A stretch of 6,269 bases of DNA from Acidobacteriaceae bacterium. GTDB taxonomy: Bacteria; Acidobacteriota; Terriglobia; Terriglobales; SbA1. The notes beneath the pieces were generated by a model. That model searched no databases. It saw nothing but the letters and a program-made list of their open reading frames with translations, and was not told the DNA's origin. Made by a program: the position numbers and the translations under genes. The stretch covers positions 1 through 6,269 of the forward strand of contig JAFAGX010000399.1 of assembly GCA_019237515.1 (NCBI GenBank), given 5' to 3'. Shown one piece after another: positions 4,836 through 6,269 of this stretch. The stretch's first letter is position 1. Each line of letters opens with the position of its first letter.

Positions 4836-4897
4836 CTACCTGCCTTGTGGTACCAAGTCTTTCCTTGAGTGACCTCCCTTTGAAAATCTCCCTTCGC
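4836..4897 (+). promoter_or_regulatory. C-rich, G-poor leader before rho, candidate Rho-loading (rut) segment
   Basis: The gap between the omega-like gene and rho is pyrimidine-rich, with about twice as many C as G residues by hand count, and repeated TCC/CCC clusters (for example 4871-4879 and 4887-4895). Rho loads on unstructured C-rich RNA, and E. coli rho limits its own synthesis through termination in its leader. A similar feedback here is plausible but inferred from composition only. Confidence 0.35.
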
Positions 4898-4911
4898 AGG
4901 TGAATTAACTA

Positions 4912-6162
4912 ATGACCATCGCAGAACTGAAAGAAAAAAACATTACGGAGTTGACCAAGATCGCCCGATCTTTGGACCTCCCTGGGGCTAGCGGCCTTCG
5001 CAAGCAGGACCTGATCTTCAAAATCCTTCAAGCGCAGAGCGAAAAAGAAGGCCACATTTTTGCCGAGGGCGTCCTCGAAATTTTGCCCGACGGCTATGGT
5101 TTCCTTCGCTCCCCCGATTACAACTATTTGCCCGGACCGGATGACATTTACGTCTCTCCCTCGCAGATCCGCAAATTTGATTTAAAGACCGGTGACACCA
5201 TCAGCGGCCAGGTTCGGCCTCCGCATGAGGGCGAAAAGTATTTCGCGCTGGTGAAGATTGAAGCCGTAAATTTTGAGTCGCCGGATGAGGCGCGCAACAA
5301 GATTCTCTTCGACAATCTCACGCCGCTGTATCCGCAGGAACGCGTGAAGCTCGAGACCGTGCGCGAGAACGTTAGCGCTCGTGTCATGGACCTGCTGACC
5401 CCTCTTGGAAAAGGACAACGCGGCTTGATCGTTTCGCCGCCGCGCGCCGGCAAGACCATGCTGCTGCAGAACGTGGCGAACTCGATCACTACCAATCATC
5501 CTGAAGTCGTGCTGATGGTGCTACTGATCGACGAGAGGCCGGAGGAAGTCACCGACATGCAACGCTCGGTCAAAGGCGAAGTAATTTCTTCGACCTTCGA
5601 CGAACCGGCGGCACGGCACGTGCAGGTCGCAGAAATGGTGATCGAAAAAGCCAAGCGCCTGGTCGAGCACAAGCGCGACGTCGTGATCCTGCTCGATTCG
5701 ATCACACGCCTGGCGCGCGCTTACAACACGATTGTTCCGCCAAGCGGAAAAGTTCTGTCGGGCGGCGTGGATTCGAATGCATTGCAGCGTCCAAAGCGGT
5801 TCTTCGGATCGGCGCGTAACATCGAAGAAGGCGGCTCGCTAACCATCATTGCGACGGCTCTGATTGATACCGGATCCCGTATGGATGATGTGATCTTTGA
5901 AGAATTCAAAGGCACCGGCAATTCGGAAATCATTCTCGAACGCAAACTGGTCGACAAGCGCGTCTTTCCGGCCATCGACATTCAGCGCTCCGGCACGCGA
6001 AAAGAAGAGCTGCTGATCCCGAAAGAAGATTTGCAGCGAATCTGGGTGTTGCGCAAGGTGCTGAATCCGCTATCGCCGGTCGAAGCCATGGAATTGCTCA
6101 TCGACAAATTGAGCAAAACGAAATCGAATGGCGAGTTCCTGGCGAATATGAGTTCGCTGTAG
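4912..6162 (+). CDS. rho: Transcription termination factor Rho
   Basis: 416 residues, close to E. coli Rho (419), and complete. Rho forms a hexameric RNA-dependent ATPase that loads on C-rich RNA and dislodges RNA polymerase. The Rho_N helical domain (1-45, [19 protein letters not shown]) is followed by the cold-shock-type RNA-binding domain (about 50-120) with [10 protein letters not shown] and [17 protein letters not shown]. The ATPase domain has Walker A SPPRAGKT (175-182), the catalytic [10 protein letters not shown] (204-213, Glu208 matching E. coli Glu211), Walker B VVILLDS (257-263), the Q-loop [13 protein letters not shown] (279-291), and arginine finger Arg363 in SGTRKEELL. Arg178 replaces the E. 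coli bicyclomycin-site Lys181. The ATG has AGGTGA eight bases upstream. It follows the omega-like gene by 87 bases and ends before a strong intrinsic terminator. There is no large N-terminal insertion of the kind seen in some phyla. Confidence 0.98.
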   Translation: MTIAELKEKNITELTKIARSLDLPGASGLRKQDLIFKILQAQSEKEGHIFAEGVLEILPDGYGFLRSPDYNYLPGPDDIYVSPSQIRKFDLKTGDTISGQVRPPHEGEKYFALVKIEAVNFESPDEARNKILFDNLTPLYPQERVKLETVRENVSARVMDLLTPLGKGQRGLIVSPPRAGKTMLLQNVANSITTNHPEVVLMVLLIDERPEEVTDMQRSVKGEVISSTFDEPAARHVQVAEMVIEKAKRLVEHKRDVVILLDSITRLARAYNTIVPPSGKVLSGGVDSNALQRPKRFFGSARNIEEGGSLTIIATALIDTGSRMDDVIFEEFKGTGNSEIILERKLVDKRVFPAIDIQRSGTRKEELLIPKEDLQRIWVLRKVLNPLSPVEAMELLIDKLSKTKSNGEFLANMSSL

Positions 6163-6185
6163 CAATTGTTCAGATCGGGGTGACC

Positions 6186-6212
6186 AGCGAGGGCAACTTG
6201 TCCTCGCTTTTT
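6186..6212 (+). terminator. Intrinsic terminator after rho
   Basis: AGCGAGG (6186-6192) pairs with CCTCGCT (6202-6208). The stem can extend inward by three pairs, one of them G-U, leaving a three-base loop. It is followed by TTTT (6209-6212) and CTT. It lies 24 bases after the rho stop codon and is the clearest terminator in the window. Confidence 0.85.
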
Positions 6213-6221
6213 CTTGTGTGG

Positions 6222-6241
6222 CGCGGGCACTCTCGCCTGCG
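6222..6241. repeat. GC-rich palindromic unit, possibly a REP-like intergenic repeat
   Basis: CGCGGGC (6222-6228) pairs with GCCTGCG (6235-6241) with one G-U pair around a six-base loop. It overlaps a second stem, CTCGC-CT-GCGAG (6232-6243). Short GC-rich palindromes just past genes often belong to dispersed repeat families; only one copy is visible here. Confidence 0.3.
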
Positions 6242-6269
6242 AGGTGGCCGCCAACGCTCAATCCTGCTT

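Overview
The window looks like a chromosomal segment from an Acidobacteriota (Acidobacteriia-type) bacterium. The reasons are a secreted VWFA-domain protein of the type that is abundant in that phylum, a NusG paralog of the UpxY/RfaH type, NarL-like regulators with altered receiver active sites, a divergent omega-like small protein, remains of an NHL-repeat protein and moderate G+C. This assignment is an inference, because no rRNA or other decisive marker is present.

Layout. Minus strand, read right to left: a remnant of an NHL-repeat beta-propeller gene (about 4025-4320), a 63-residue helical protein (3686-3877), a secreted VWFA protein (2406-3470), a NarL/LuxR-type response regulator (1386-2054), a stand-alone degenerate receiver (843-1214), and a NusG-like antiterminator (1-562, cut by the left edge). 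Plus strand, on the right: a divergent omega-like RNA polymerase subunit (4600-4824, GTG start) followed by rho (4912-6162), which ends at a strong intrinsic terminator (6186-6212). The stretch 3878-4599 has no intact gene. It holds the NHL remnant, a 42-codon fragment and a potential RNA leader before the omega-rho pair.

How the genes may work together. The NusG paralog, omega-like subunit and Rho all act on elongating RNA polymerase. Specialised NusG paralogs usually stand at the head of long polysaccharide operons, where they counter termination, so an exopolysaccharide or capsule cluster probably lies beyond the left edge. The two regulators just upstream are plausible controllers of that cluster. 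Both have altered phosphorylation pockets, and the shorter one has lost every residue needed for phosphorylation.

The main points for a second look are the pseudo-receiver, the frameshifted NHL remnant, the alternative RNA pairings before omega-rho, and the structured leader before the nusG-like gene. I see no CRISPR array, transposon, tRNA or rRNA. I found no clear evidence of a wholly new defence or biosynthetic system.
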